Origin: Arenibacter amylolyticus
Lineage (GTDB): Bacteria > Bacteroidota > Bacteroidia > Flavobacteriales > Flavobacteriaceae
Assembly: GCF_002150785.1 (NCBI RefSeq)
Contig: NZ_MTAZ01000008.1
Location: forward strand, 1 to 64,000
DNA length: 64,000 bases
Direction: 5' to 3'
Shown here piece after piece: positions 1 through 10,433 of this stretch; the stretch's first letter is position 1; the number at the start of each line of letters is the position of its first letter. The position numbers and the translations under genes are program-made. The notes below the pieces were generated by a model. It ran no database searches. It worked only from the letters and a program-made list of their open reading frames with translations, and was not told where the DNA came from.

Positions 1-1504
1 TCTCAAAATCGGCCTTCATAGCCTCTAGTTTCTCGGGATGGCTTTTTGCCAAATTGTTTTTTTGTCCGGGATCGTCCTTTAGATTGTAAAGTTGGTATTC
101 TGTATCCCTTCCCGTCTCTATGTTTACCAATCGCATTAGCTGGGTACCATTATGTGGTGGAATAAGCACCCAGTCTCCTTGACGGAAGGCAAAAATATTC
201 CGCTGCCCCAAAATAAGCTGCTCCCTACCCTGCTCCGATTTTCCTAAAAAGGCATCCAAGATATTCTTACTGTCTGGCGTAGCGTTCTCTTGTCCGGTAA
301 GTGCAGCAAAAGAAGCGGTAAAATCCATTTGCGATACCAAGGCATCGGAAACGCCAGGCTCAATAGTTCCTTTCCAACGCAGCATAAAAGGCACATGGGT
401 CCCTGCATCAAACAGGCTATACTTGCCTCCCCTAAGCGGACCCGCTGGGGTGTGGTTCCCGTTTTTGGTTACCGCATCATCGTGATACCCATCATCCAAC
501 ACCGGTCCGTTATCACTGGTAAAGACAACAATCGTATTTTCTGCCAACCCAAGCTCGTCCAAGGTGTCTAGGAACTGACCTACGGACCAATCTGCCTCTA
601 CAATAACATCGCCACGCGGACCCAAACCAGAGGCCCCTACAAAACGGGGATGCGGTACCCTGGGAACATGGGGCTGATGTAGGCTATAGAATAAGAAAAA
701 GGGCCTGTCCTTGTTTTCGGTCACAAACTTTATGGACTCCCTAAGGAAATCGTCGTTCATATCCTCATCTATAAACAGGGCCGATTTTCCCCCTTTCATA
801 TAGCCAATCCTGGAAATTCCATTGTGGACACTCATATCATGGCCATGGCTGGGATGCATTTTTAAGAGTTCTGGGTTTTCTTTACCCGTGGGCTCCCCTT
901 CAAAATTCTCGGTATAGCTCACCTCCAAGGGATCATCGGGCGATAGCCCTACCACCCGGTGGTTCTCTACATATACGGAGGGCACCCTATCATTGGTAGA
1001 GGCCATGATAAAAGCATGGTCAAAACCAACTTCCAAGGGGCCTGGTTTAATTTCTCCATTCCAATCCAACTCTTCACCGCCAAGGCCCAAATGCCATTTA
1101 CCTACTACCCCAGTGGTATAGCCGGCCCCTTGCAACATGGAGGGAAGGGTTTGCTTCCCAAGATCGAACAACAAGGGGGCATTGCCCGGTAAAATTTGTG
1201 CTTTGGTATGGCGAAAGGGATAGGTTCCCGCAAGTAAGGAGTACCTACTAGGGGTACAGGTGGGGGAAGTGGCATAGCCATTGGTGAATTTAATACCTTC
1301 ATTGGCAATCCTATCCATATTGGGCGTTAAGAGTTCTGTAGCCCCGTAACTACTAAGGTCCCCAAACCCTAAATCATCTGCATAGATGATTACTATATTG
1401 GGGGTTGCCGCTTTACTGGAGACCGCTCCTTCTTCCTTTTTCCCTGGTTTGCAGCCAACAACTAACAGCAGTAACACCAGGGACCATAAACTAATCACTC
1501 TCAT
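1..1504 (-). CDS. Sulfatase (arylsulfatase A-like) lipoprotein, C-terminus cut by window edge
   Basis: This type I sulfatase hydrolyses sulfate esters, probably from sulfated algal glycans or small molecules, in the periplasm or at the outer membrane. The start is the ATG whose complement lies at 1502-1504. About 501 codons are visible and the 3' end runs off the window. The N-terminus is a lipoprotein signal ending LVVGC (Cys18). Metal-binding Asp43-Asp44 follow in YADDLG. The formylglycine motif CTPSR is at residues 83-87 with Cys83 as the modified residue; GKWHLG and SDNGP motifs follow. Known families of this kind are usually 450-550 residues, so most of the protein is here. It may belong with the upstream peptidase and SusCD genes on the same strand, but hairpins separate them. 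The substrate cannot be told. Confidence 0.93.
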   Translation of the reverse strand, partial: MRVISLWSLVLLLLVVGCKPGKKEEGAVSSKAATPNIVIIYADDLGFGDLSSYGATELLTPNMDRIANEGIKFTNGYATSPTCTPSRYSLLAGTYPFRHTKAQILPGNAPLLFDLGKQTLPSMLQGAGYTTGVVGKWHLGLGGEELDWNGEIKPGPLEVGFDHAFIMASTNDRVPSVYVENHRVVGLSPDDPLEVSYTENFEGEPTGKENPELLKMHPSHGHDMSVHNGISRIGYMKGGKSALFIDEDMNDDFLRESIKFVTENKDRPFFLFYSLHQPHVPRVPHPRFVGASGLGPRGDVIVEADWSVGQFLDTLDELGLAENTIVVFTSDNGPVLDDGYHDDAVTKNGNHTPAGPLRGGKYSLFDAGTHVPFMLRWKGTIEPGVSDALVSQMDFTASFAALTGQENATPDSKNILDAFLGKSEQGREQLILGQRNIFAFRQGDWVLIPPHNGTQLMRLVNIETGRDTEYQLYNLKDDPGQKNNLAKSHPEKLEAMKADFE

Positions 1505-1639
1505 AGATCGTATTCTAATTGGTTAAAATTTGTTTGGTTTAGTTCAAAATAAGCAGACTAATCTAAGGAATTAAAATAAATCCAGTTTAAAAACCTGGTG
1601 GGGTTCAAAGTTAGTTCACAGCGGACACCCTGAATAAAC

Positions 1640-1665
1640 ACTCCCGATACTAGTTCATCGGGAGT
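1640..1665 (-). terminator. Hairpin between peptidase and sulfatase
   Basis: A 9-bp perfect stem (ACTCCCGAT/ATCGGGAGT, loop of 8) lies just downstream of the S15 peptidase on the minus strand. The T-run after it is poor, so it may be a weak terminator or an RNA-stabilising hairpin. Confidence 0.45.
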
Positions 1666-1698
1666 ATTTAAATTATATGGATTTTTTAACCTGTTAGC

Positions 1699-3576
1699 TT
1701 ATCTTATAGGTAACCGTATTTGCGAAGGATATCGTTTTGAGTGATGCACTTTGTTCCTGGCTACCACTCCTTCTGTTTCGTCAAAATTATTTCCACCGGT
1801 ATTCAAATTACGAGCAAATCGTGGAAAATTACTACTTGAAACTTCTATTCTGATGCGATGGCCCTTTTTAAAATAATTACTGGTTGCCATTGGTGTTAGA
1901 TCCACTTTGTACACCTTCCCCTCTTCCATAAACACCTCTTTATCGTATCCTTCCCTATAACGCACTCGTTGTATGGTTTCGTCCAAGTTATAGGCAGTAC
2001 CATCTGGATGCACATCAATTAGTTTAATGGTAAAATCCGTATCCTTAGCATCCGAAGAAACGAAAAGGGTAGACTCAATAAACCCGGTCACTTCTGTTCC
2101 TTCTTTAAGAACGTCCGAAGTATAAACAAGAATATCGGGGCGTTCTTCCATCTTCCGCTGATCAAATGCACCTCCTTCCACGGCATTCCCAGTGCAGCAT
2201 ACATTTCCGCCCAAAGAACTTACAGGATTCATTGGATCATAAACAAAGGAATCTGGGTTGTCTCTAGATGGTCTCTTTTTTGTTAATGTCCCACTGCCAT
2301 TAAGGGTATTTGCATTGCCATCACTGTCTAAATAATAAGTTACCATGTTCGTATCTGCTGGCGGCCACTCCTCGGCAGACTGCCATTGATTGCTACCCAT
2401 TGTATAGTATTGTACCCTAGGGGTATTTTCCTTAAAGTCGTTACTTTCTCCTTTTAGCCACAGATCCCACCAACCAAAGATCTGCTCCGCGTAATTTAAA
2501 CGGGCATCGCCAACGCTACGTTGACCAACTACCGTGTTTTCCGTAGCACGTGTAAATGCACAATGTAAGGTAGGTGCAATAACCAAATATTGATTTTCCC
2601 GGATTTGGGCGTCCTTGGAATTATTACGTACATGATTAAACAAAGCCAAATTAGGAGTGATTGAAACATCGTACCAAGAAGCAAACCAAAAACTAGGTGC
2701 ACTAATTTCCATGGTATCATGATAAAGGCCCCCTTCATACCATGCCGGATCGTTCGGTTTTCGAACTACCATTTTATCGAATATTTCTCGCTTCCCTTTG
2801 ATATTCTTTACAATATCCTTTAGCGGTAAATGCTTTAGGGCTTCAGCCATATCTATGGGTGGATTTTTAGGAGCGAGGTCATAAAATCTAGAAATTCTGA
2901 TTAAATCCTCTTGCGTAGCCCCTTCGGGGATCCGAGGTTTAAACTTATCATGTTCTACACCATATAGCCATGAGAAAAACAAAAGCTGTTCTACCCCCCC
3001 ACGATACCAGTTTCCCTGTTCCTGGATACTACCAACCGTGCCAATACCTGCCCCAAATCCCTGTGGTACCATGGCCGCATGGGAAGGATGATCAAGAGCG
3101 GACACCGCCATTTGCCACTCGGCTGTTGAAGAACAGCCATAAGTGCCTATTTTTCCATTAGACCAAGATTGATTGGCCATCCATGAAAAAGCGTCATATC
3201 CATCGGTGAGCGGAAGTCCCAAAATATCCCATTCTCCTTCGGAGAAAAACCTTCCACGCTCATTTTGTACCACATAGGCATATCCACGTTTAACCGCTTC
3301 ATAAGCTTGTTCGGCTGTTCGGGTCCGGCGTTCGCCATCTACCCATGTATTAAAATTATACGGGGTACGTGAAAAAATAATGGGCACTTTTTCCTTCGTC
3401 TTCGGCCTATAAATATCGGTGGCAAGACGTACACCATCCCGCATGGGCATCATTACCTTTTGATCTACAATAGCGATTTCATCCAGTTTTGAAAAAATGT
3501 CGGACGCCTCTTGTCCAAAAAAGATTTGAAAAGAAAATAAAAGGAAAAATACGTAAGGAATTCGATAAAGCTTCAT
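1699..3576 (-). CDS. Secreted S15 family peptidase / CocE-NonD-type hydrolase
   Basis: This is an alpha/beta hydrolase of the X-Pro dipeptidyl-peptidase (S15)/CocE family, 625 residues. It has a signal peptide to about residue 21 (IFFGQ), so it acts in the periplasm or outside. The nucleophile is in GTYGCSST (Ser149). [11 protein letters not shown] segment carries the probable catalytic Asp and APTLHC the probable His. The C-terminal third is the beta-rich PepX_C jelly-roll domain. The family includes prolyl dipeptidases, glutaryl acylases and cocaine esterase, so the substrate is not certain. It lies downstream of a SusD-SusC pair but after a terminator-like hairpin. It is plausibly the hydrolase that feeds that transporter; this is inference from position only. 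Confidence 0.88.
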   Translation of the reverse strand: MKLYRIPYVFFLLFSFQIFFGQEASDIFSKLDEIAIVDQKVMMPMRDGVRLATDIYRPKTKEKVPIIFSRTPYNFNTWVDGERRTRTAEQAYEAVKRGYAYVVQNERGRFFSEGEWDILGLPLTDGYDAFSWMANQSWSNGKIGTYGCSSTAEWQMAVSALDHPSHAAMVPQGFGAGIGTVGSIQEQGNWYRGGVEQLLFFSWLYGVEHDKFKPRIPEGATQEDLIRISRFYDLAPKNPPIDMAEALKHLPLKDIVKNIKGKREIFDKMVVRKPNDPAWYEGGLYHDTMEISAPSFWFASWYDVSITPNLALFNHVRNNSKDAQIRENQYLVIAPTLHCAFTRATENTVVGQRSVGDARLNYAEQIFGWWDLWLKGESNDFKENTPRVQYYTMGSNQWQSAEEWPPADTNMVTYYLDSDGNANTLNGSGTLTKKRPSRDNPDSFVYDPMNPVSSLGGNVCCTGNAVEGGAFDQRKMEERPDILVYTSDVLKEGTEVTGFIESTLFVSSDAKDTDFTIKLIDVHPDGTAYNLDETIQRVRYREGYDKEVFMEEGKVYKVDLTPMATSNYFKKGHRIRIEVSSSNFPRFARNLNTGGNNFDETEGVVARNKVHHSKRYPSQIRLPIR

Positions 3577-3750
3577 AGGCTAAAGTTTTGCTGGTGGTTT
3601 TACCCGTCTTCACTTCCAACGGAATTGGGTGTTTTTAATTGATATATTGCGTTAAAACATTATGGCTGTAAAAGTAAATTTCCTCATTACATGAATAGAC
3701 TAATTTAAAGAAATTAAATTTCCTAAACACATATACTCCTGAAACTCCAT

Positions 3751-3781
3751 AAAAAAGCCCGACAACAATTCATCGGGCTTT
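3751..3781 (-). terminator. Rho-independent terminator of the first SusC-SusD operon
   Basis: Stem AAAGCCCGA/TCGGGCTTT (3754-3762 with 3773-3781) is followed on the minus strand by a run of six T. It lies directly after the SusD stop codon and separates the pair from the S15 gene. Confidence 0.8.
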
Positions 3782-3827
3782 AATTAGGGGCTATTTTATC
3801 CCTGTACTATTAAAATTGAAAGATGTG

Positions 3828-5159
3828 TTAATTGTTCTCGGGCAATGGTATTGGCATTACATTAAACACCTGATCTCCGACTCTATCGATAGGCAACGTA
3901 TTAGATAGTCCATAACGCCTTAAGTCGAACATCCTATGATTCTCCGACCATAGCGAATACCTACGTTGTTTAAGCAATTCTGCAGTTAGCGCCTCTACGG
4001 TCTGTGCACCTGAATAATCTGGTAGGCTGGCCGAATTACGTATTACATTAAGGGCATCTTCGGCATCCTGTAAATTATTCGCCAATATACTTGCTTCTGC
4101 ATAAACCAATATTAATTCCTCATTGCGAAGAAAATCTATAGGACTTGTATTAGATTCATACAATCGGGATTCATGGGTACCGTTAAGTTCATCTTGAGAG
4201 GTTGGATCTGGCCTTAATGCTGCCTTTGCCGCAACTCTTGCGTCTCCAGCCTCTGCCTCTGTAATCCAGCTATTATGGACTATTATCTGATCTCCATTGT
4301 TGGGCTTATCATCCGTAGAAGGAACTCTAAACACCGGGTTACTCTGGTCACCACCTCCTAAGCCAAATATGTGTTTTGGTCCCACTTCCAAGTCGCCATC
4401 AAGATCTAAATAGGAGCTTGATAAGGCCGTTAATGCGGCATTCCCATCTTTGGCGTACACTGCTGCCAACCCAGCTAGGGCCCTATTGAATTTAGCAAAG
4501 GTAGCTGGGGTGTCAAACCCGGTAAAACCAGTACTTAGTTCAAAGTCAAAGTCGCTTCCTGCATTGGAGAGATGTTGTTGGCCTTCCTCCAATAGGGAAC
4601 GGACCCTGGCCAAGCCTTCGTCGAACTCTACAATTGGCCCCAATTCGTCCGAATTGGCTACGTCTAACCGGGCCTTTCCGTACGACTTTAGAATCTGTAT
4701 CAACTCCTCAGCCATCATGGTCTTAGCAAAACCCTGATAGCCATTCCGCTCAGCCTCAGTAACTGCATCTGTATTTTCGGCCGCCTCCAACAATAAGTTT
4801 ATATTTTTTATACACCTGTAATTTCCGTTCCATGAACCTACGCTATAGAAGGAGTTATTATCTAGGGGAATACCGTCTTTTCCCAATACATCACCTGTAT
4901 TTCGGGGATCGGCATTAAATAGATACAACTCCCTTGCCATAGATCCATTAGCAGTAACTTCTGTTCCCATTCCATTACGGGAAGTAGATTCTATGGCAAC
5001 TACTAATTCGTTCAACTGTCCCTTAGAAGCTCCCTTTAGAACTCCATCGACACTAGGCCCGTTAGGATCTATTACTTCCTCGAAAGTACAAGAAACCATA
5101 AGCGAGACTATTGGAATCATGAGAACCCTGATCGCTAAATATTTTATATTATTTTTCAT
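3828..5159 (-). CDS. SusD/RagB-family outer-membrane lipoprotein
   Basis: This is the surface substrate-binding lid of a SusCD nutrient importer, 443 residues. The lipoprotein signal ends LMVSC (Cys24). The alpha-helical TPR-like core and the SusD C-terminal region are seen, including LRNEELILVYAEASILAN, the LNVIRNSA helix and the end motif LLKQRRYSLWSENHRMFDLRRYG, which are typical of the family. It starts 12 bases after the SusC stop, so the two are co-transcribed. It is shorter than many SusD proteins (about 500 residues). The ligand is unknown; the neighbouring S15 hydrolase hints at peptides or acylated substrates. Confidence 0.95.
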   Translation of the reverse strand: MKNNIKYLAIRVLMIPIVSLMVSCTFEEVIDPNGPSVDGVLKGASKGQLNELVVAIESTSRNGMGTEVTANGSMARELYLFNADPRNTGDVLGKDGIPLDNNSFYSVGSWNGNYRCIKNINLLLEAAENTDAVTEAERNGYQGFAKTMMAEELIQILKSYGKARLDVANSDELGPIVEFDEGLARVRSLLEEGQQHLSNAGSDFDFELSTGFTGFDTPATFAKFNRALAGLAAVYAKDGNAALTALSSSYLDLDGDLEVGPKHIFGLGGGDQSNPVFRVPSTDDKPNNGDQIIVHNSWITEAEAGDARVAAKAALRPDPTSQDELNGTHESRLYESNTSPIDFLRNEELILVYAEASILANNLQDAEDALNVIRNSASLPDYSGAQTVEALTAELLKQRRYSLWSENHRMFDLRRYGLSNTLPIDRVGDQVFNVMPIPLPENN

Positions 5160-5171
5160 TTTTTATTTTTT

Positions 5172-8126
5172 TTAGAAATTAACGTTTAGGCTAAAGAAAA
5201 ATTGCCGTGAACTAGGGAATGGAGCTACTTCTATACCCGTAGAAAGTCCAGAGCCCCCATTTACGGAAACCTCGGGATCGTAGCTACTATAATCGGTAAT
5301 AGTGAAAAGGTTTTTTCCCGATATTCCGAATTTAACACCCTCTACCGTACTTCCGAATACATTCTCTACCGTATTCTTTGAGAGAGAATAATGAATTGCA
5401 GCCTCACGCAATCTTAGGTACCCGGCAGGTTCCACAAAACGGATAGCATTAGCAGGCATCTCCAATCGTTCCTGACCCCTTGGGGTACCTAAATCAGGAG
5501 AAACCTGTCCTAAGTCGGTAAGAAAAGTAGATAGATTTAGGTTCTCCCCGCCATTTTTCCATTGAAATAGGAAAGACACGTCTAACTGCTTATATATTGT
5601 AAAATTATTACTCCATGCCATTTGAAAGTCGGGTTCCACATCCCCAACCTTCGTTGGCTTTGTACCAGTACCATCTAAGTTTAGGTTACCCACCAACTGG
5701 GTAGCCGACTTGCCTTCCTGAATAAAGAATGTTCCAAGTCCTAAACCAAAACCGGCGCCAGGCTGTGGAAATGCAGGTACTTCCAAACGTGTAATCTCAG
5801 AGCGGTTCCTATACCATTGAACCGCTGAATTCCAGCTAAAATTTTCATTGTCGAACACAAAAGCTTTCAAGGCTAATTCTATCCCACTATTTTTTAAATC
5901 TCCTAAGTTGGTGGTTTCCTGAGTAAATCCAGAGGAAGCGGGTAGTGCCCTCGTCAAGATTAAGTCCTTTACCTTTTTATCATAATAGGTAGCTTCTAAT
6001 GAAAGTCTATTATTGAAGAATCCAAGGTCAAAACCAAATTCCAATTCGCTCGCCGTTTCAGGTTTAACCAGGGCATCTCCCTTAATTCCCAATACAGATT
6101 GCCCAATGTTCCCCCCTATATTGCTAGCACCCAAACTAGTAAAGGTAGAACCATAATTCGCCGGACTTCCAGTTTCCCCATATGCGGCCCTTAATTTCAG
6201 CTGGGTAACAGACTCCATAGTCCAAAAATCAAAATTTGTCATATTAAGCGCTAAGGAAGCCTTTGGAAATCCATAGAACTTATTAGGATCCCCATTTCGG
6301 GTAGATTTGTCAAGTCTGTAGCCAACAGTAGCAATTATTTGATCTTGATAATTCCCCTCTATCTGACCAAAATATCCAAAATCTTTTTCCTCCGAACGAA
6401 ATTGATCGATGACCTGGTTAACGGATTGATCAACACTGGTCTGACCCGCTGCTAATAAGGAGCCTCGGCTATTTACAAGGTTAGATTCTTGATATAGGTA
6501 CGCTACACCCAATTGGGTAGTAAGATCTAGATCGCCTTCCATAGCATTACGGTTCCACACCCCAATAGCTTGCGCATTGAATTGGGTGAAATTGTTTTTG
6601 CCTACCGCTATAAAACCACCAGGTCCAGGCGGCACTTGCGACTGATGCGTTTCGGGTACATATACATTGGTTTGATTCGCTAAATAATCTAGTCCACCAC
6701 TTGTTACCAATTTTACCCTATCCCTGTCTGCACGTAAAATATGTGTATTCAACGTAATCCCCTGTACCAAACGGTCATTAGAATCATCGTTCAAAGCTTT
6801 GTCTCTCACGAAAATCGGGTTCCCAGAATAATTTGGGTTCACCGGATAATTACCATTGGCATCAGGGAATAGATTTACCCAAGGCCTAGTGAAAGCCAAG
6901 GTGTATCCGTAACTTAAACCTCCGTCGTTTTCGTTACCAGTAAAACTTCTGCTCGCATTACTTCTACTATAACTTGTGGTTGAGGTAAAATCAAAAACAT
7001 CCGAAATTTGATGGTCAATATTGGTCCTCAAGGAGAGGCGATCGAAACCAGTATTCTTTATAATACCGCTTTCGTCCCTAAAAGAGCCACCCAAATAAAA
7101 CTTGGTTTTATCACTACCACCGGTAGCACTTAATCGGGTTTCGGTTATAAAACCAGTTTCCCCGTAAATAATATCTTCAAAATCGTAAAGTTTCCCACGT
7201 TCTGCTATGGTTGCCTCATACTTTGCCCTTTCGGCCGCATTGAATACGCTTTCTACGGTATCTGCCGTCCAAGGTCGCATTCCCAAACGATTTGAAATGG
7301 TGTTTATGCCTATGTCTTGGCTGAAACTAATTTTTGTTTTTCCTGTCTTTCCACGTTTTGTGGTTATCAAAACTACCCCCGCATTTCCACGCTGTCCATA
7401 TATTGCAGCTGCTGAAGAACCCTTCAGCACTTCTATGTTTTGAATGTCGTTGGGGTCTAAATCTGCCAAACGGTTTCCAGAATTCTCCTCATTCCCACGG
7501 TTAGCACCAGAAGCAAACCGAAGCCCGGTAGGGATTTCTACGTTATTATAATAAACACCATCCACAATAATTAAGGGCTGGTTGTTGCCGTTAATCGATG
7601 ATATACCACGCAATCTTAATGCAAAACCACCCCCTGGTGCCCCTGAAGTAGAGGTTATATTTACACCTGGTATTTTTCCGTAGAGAGCGCCATCTACCGT
7701 AGACTGACTGGTAGTTCCTACTAATTCCTCGGAAGAAACCGTAGCAACCGCATTAGCCAGGTTTTCTCGTTTTACGGAACTGGCCAATCCAGTGACGACC
7801 ACCTCTTCCAGTCCGGTTGCTGACTCCTCCAGGGTAACATTAAGGCTAGTTTCGCCTGTCACCCTTACTTCTGTATTGGCATATCCAAGAGAAGAAAAGA
7901 CTAATGTTGCAGGAAAGGAACTAACCCCTATTTCAAAGTTTCCATCAAAATCCGTAGTTGTCCCTGTCGTTGTTCCTTTTACAACTACGTTTACGCCTGG
8001 CAGGGGCAATCCCTGCGTTGCTTCAGTTACGTTTCCCGTTATGGTTCCTTGTGCGGCCATGGTGATGGGGACGGCAAAAAGCACAAAAAAAAACGCACTT
8101 TTCCAAAAAGTCAATTTTAGTTTCAT
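5172..8126 (-). CDS. SusC/RagA-family TonB-linked outer-membrane transporter
   Basis: This TonB-dependent transporter of 984 residues pairs with the SusD protein that follows. It has a signal peptide (cleavage near AVPITMAAQG), then a carboxypeptidase-regulatory-like beta-sandwich (about residues 26-105, with LPGVNVVVKGT and TDFDGNFEI). The EEVVVTG TonB-box-like segment follows, then the plug with GRNGNAGVVLITTKRG-like residues (written GQRGNAGVVLITTKRG here), and a 22-strand-type barrel that ends in aromatic FFFSLNVNF. The gene is first in the operon. No clear -7 box was found in the AT-rich 386-base upstream region on this strand. Confidence 0.96.
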   Translation of the reverse strand: MKLKLTFWKSAFFFVLFAVPITMAAQGTITGNVTEATQGLPLPGVNVVVKGTTTGTTTDFDGNFEIGVSSFPATLVFSSLGYANTEVRVTGETSLNVTLEESATGLEEVVVTGLASSVKRENLANAVATVSSEELVGTTSQSTVDGALYGKIPGVNITSTSGAPGGGFALRLRGISSINGNNQPLIIVDGVYYNNVEIPTGLRFASGANRGNEENSGNRLADLDPNDIQNIEVLKGSSAAAIYGQRGNAGVVLITTKRGKTGKTKISFSQDIGINTISNRLGMRPWTADTVESVFNAAERAKYEATIAERGKLYDFEDIIYGETGFITETRLSATGGSDKTKFYLGGSFRDESGIIKNTGFDRLSLRTNIDHQISDVFDFTSTTSYSRSNASRSFTGNENDGGLSYGYTLAFTRPWVNLFPDANGNYPVNPNYSGNPIFVRDKALNDDSNDRLVQGITLNTHILRADRDRVKLVTSGGLDYLANQTNVYVPETHQSQVPPGPGGFIAVGKNNFTQFNAQAIGVWNRNAMEGDLDLTTQLGVAYLYQESNLVNSRGSLLAAGQTSVDQSVNQVIDQFRSEEKDFGYFGQIEGNYQDQIIATVGYRLDKSTRNGDPNKFYGFPKASLALNMTNFDFWTMESVTQLKLRAAYGETGSPANYGSTFTSLGASNIGGNIGQSVLGIKGDALVKPETASELEFGFDLGFFNNRLSLEATYYDKKVKDLILTRALPASSGFTQETTNLGDLKNSGIELALKAFVFDNENFSWNSAVQWYRNRSEITRLEVPAFPQPGAGFGLGLGTFFIQEGKSATQLVGNLNLDGTGTKPTKVGDVEPDFQMAWSNNFTIYKQLDVSFLFQWKNGGENLNLSTFLTDLGQVSPDLGTPRGQERLEMPANAIRFVEPAGYLRLREAAIHYSLSKNTVENVFGSTVEGVKFGISGKNLFTITDYSSYDPEVSVNGGSGLSTGIEVAPFPSSRQFFFSLNVNF

Positions 8127-8512
8127 AAGGTTTGAGTTAGTTATTTGAAGGTCAAGGTAATGAAGATTTTAAATTTTAAAAACTTTTTTTCTCTTTTTAC
8201 TTATAAAAAATTAACACATTCCTAATTATATAGGTACTTAATACCCACTTTAATAATTTAACTATCCATAAATTACACAAATCTCAACCAACTATAGTTA
8301 TACCAACATCGAAATAGGAGGCTAATTGAATATTTATACGTACAATTATAAAAAGCAGGCATGCCAAGGAGGATTTAAATAATCTAGTTATCATCCAAGA
8401 ATGTTATCTAAACTCTATACAAGTTAAGGCTTAGATAAAAATTCACCCGCAGAAATTTTAGTCGATAACCCCATTACTTCTTACATTTGCGTTTTCATAG
8501 ATCAAGTATAAC
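8127..8512. other. Divergent intergenic region, SusC / aspS
   Basis: This 386-base AT-rich gap separates two divergent genes. The only site I can support is the aspS -7 box at 8482-8489. A 10-bp palindrome AACTATAGTT lies near 8290. I saw no small gene or RNA. Confidence 0.5.
8482..8489 (+). promoter_or_regulatory. -7 promoter box of aspS
   Basis: TACATTTG matches the Bacteroidota -7 consensus TAnnTTTG exactly and lies 23 bases before the aspS ATG. No TTG is found at the expected -33 position. Confidence 0.65.
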
Positions 8513-10267
8513 ATGTATAGAAGTCATAATTGCGGGGAATTAAGGGAAGCCCATCAGAATACAGAGGTTACCCTATCAGGTTGGGTACAAACGGTAAGAG
8601 ACAAAGGATTTGTAATTTGGGCCGACCTAAGGGATCGGTACGGAATTACACAACTTATCTTTGATGAGGAGCGCTCTTCCAAAGAGATCATGGATACGGC
8701 CAAGTCCTTGGGGCGCGAATTTGTGGTTCAGGTAAAGGGTACCGTCTTAGAGCGAAGTTCCAAAAATCCTAATATCCCAACAGGTAATGTGGAGGTCTTG
8801 GTCTCGGAAATAAAAATCCTAAATAAATCCATCACCCCTCCTTTTACCATTGAGGACCAAACCGATGGTGGGGAGGATCTAAGAATGAAATACCGCTATC
8901 TAGATATTAGAAGAAACCCGGTAAAAAACAATCTCATTTTTAGGCATAAGGTAGCCATGGAAGTAAGGAAATACCTTTCCGATCAGGACTTTATAGAGGT
9001 AGAAACCCCCTATTTAATTAAATCCACTCCCGAGGGAGCTAGGGATTTTGTGGTTCCAAGCCGCATGAACCAAGGTCAATTCTACGCCCTTCCCCAGTCG
9101 CCCCAGACCTTTAAGCAATTATTGATGGTTGGCGGCATGGACAAGTACTTCCAAATTGTAAAATGTTTTAGGGACGAGGACCTTAGGGCAGACAGACAAC
9201 CAGAATTTACCCAGATAGATTGTGAAATGGCCTTTGTAGAGCAAGAAGACATCCTAAATGTCTTTGAGGGTCTTACTAAACACCTATTACAGGAAATAAA
9301 AGGGATTACCGTAGACAAATTTCCAAGGTTAACCTACGAGGAGGCCATGAGAAAATATGGTAACGACAAGCCCGATATCCGATTTGGAATGGAATTTGGC
9401 GAATTAAACGCCGTGGCCCAGCACAAGGATTTCGGAATATTTAACGAGGCCGAATTAGTGGTGGGAATTGCGGTTCCTGGTATAGCCTCCTATACTAGGA
9501 AGCAGTTAGATGCTCTAGTAGATTGGGTGCGCCGACCCCAAGTAGGTGCCAAAGGCATGGTTTATGTAAAGTACAACGAGGACGGATCCTTTAAATCTAC
9601 CGTAGACAAGTTCTTTGACCAGGAAGACCTGGCCAAGTGGGCTGAAGCTACTGGCGCAAAACCGGGCGACCTTATCTGTGTCCTTTCTGGTGATGCCAAC
9701 AAAACCAGAGCACAATTGAGTGCCCTGCGAATGGAAATGGCAGAACGCCTAAAACTTCGAAACAAAGAAGAGTTTGCCCCGCTTTGGGTGGTAGACTTCC
9801 CATTGTTGGAATTGGATGAGGAAACGGGGCGTTACCATGCCATGCACCACCCTTTTACCTCTCCTAAGCCAGGACAAATGGAACTTTTGGATACAGACCC
9901 CGGTGCGGTTAAGGCCAATGCCTACGACCTGGTATTGAACGGAAACGAAATTGGTGGAGGATCTATCCGTATCCACGATAAGCAAATACAGTCTACCATG
10001 TTTAAACACCTTGGGTTTACCCCCGAGGAGGCCAAGGCTCAGTTTGGCTTTTTAATGGACGCCTTTCAGTACGGAGCTCCCCCTCACGGTGGCTTGGCAT
10101 TTGGATTGGATAGACTGGTGGCCATATTAGGAGGGCAAGAGACCATCCGTGATTTTATCGCCTTCCCAAAAAACAATAGTGGTAGGGACGTAATGATAGA
10201 TGCCCCGGCCGCTATAGATCAGGAGCAATTAAACGAATTGTCCCTAAAATTGGATTTAAAAGCATAG
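8513..10267 (+). CDS. aspS: Aspartyl-tRNA synthetase
   Basis: This enzyme charges tRNA-Asp with aspartate in the cytoplasm. At 584 residues it is the usual bacterial length. The N-terminal OB-fold anticodon-binding domain is clear ([20 protein letters not shown]). The class II catalytic core follows, with motif 2 around [17 protein letters not shown], the bacterial GAD insertion domain in the middle, and motif 3 [17 protein letters not shown] near the C-terminus. The ATG lies 23 bases after a perfect -7 box, which supports this start. The gene is monocistronic: a strong terminator follows. Whether it is the discriminating or non-discriminating type cannot be told from the sequence by eye. Confidence 0.98.
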   Translation: MYRSHNCGELREAHQNTEVTLSGWVQTVRDKGFVIWADLRDRYGITQLIFDEERSSKEIMDTAKSLGREFVVQVKGTVLERSSKNPNIPTGNVEVLVSEIKILNKSITPPFTIEDQTDGGEDLRMKYRYLDIRRNPVKNNLIFRHKVAMEVRKYLSDQDFIEVETPYLIKSTPEGARDFVVPSRMNQGQFYALPQSPQTFKQLLMVGGMDKYFQIVKCFRDEDLRADRQPEFTQIDCEMAFVEQEDILNVFEGLTKHLLQEIKGITVDKFPRLTYEEAMRKYGNDKPDIRFGMEFGELNAVAQHKDFGIFNEAELVVGIAVPGIASYTRKQLDALVDWVRRPQVGAKGMVYVKYNEDGSFKSTVDKFFDQEDLAKWAEATGAKPGDLICVLSGDANKTRAQLSALRMEMAERLKLRNKEEFAPLWVVDFPLLELDEETGRYHAMHHPFTSPKPGQMELLDTDPGAVKANAYDLVLNGNEIGGGSIRIHDKQIQSTMFKHLGFTPEEAKAQFGFLMDAFQYGAPPHGGLAFGLDRLVAILGGQETIRDFIAFPKNNSGRDVMIDAPAAIDQEQLNELSLKLDLKA

Positions 10268-10319
10268 TACCGGAGAGAGCAATGGGAAAACAGCTCCACT
10301 CTTCAGCATAGATTCATTT

Positions 10320-10358
10320 AAAAAGGTTGGTAGTGCCTATGGCGCCTCCAACCTTTTT
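10320..10358 (+). terminator. Terminator of aspS
   Basis: A long GC-rich hairpin (AAAAGGTTGG.../...CCAACCTTTTT with further pairing inside) ends in a T5 run 53 bases after the aspS stop. Confidence 0.85.
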
Positions 10359-10360
10359 AC

Positions 10361-10379
10361 TATCTTAACCGTTAAGATA
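10361..10379. promoter_or_regulatory. 19-bp perfect palindrome upstream of the ClC gene
   Basis: TATCTTAAC-C-GTTAAGATA is a perfect 9-1-9 inverted repeat 55 bases before the ClC start codon and just after the aspS terminator. It has the size and symmetry of an operator for a dimeric regulator. The regulator is unknown. Confidence 0.4.
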
Positions 10380-10433
10380 TTATAAAGCCATTAAAGTTCT
10401 TTAGCAAGGGTTATAATAAGCATAGTTGACAAT

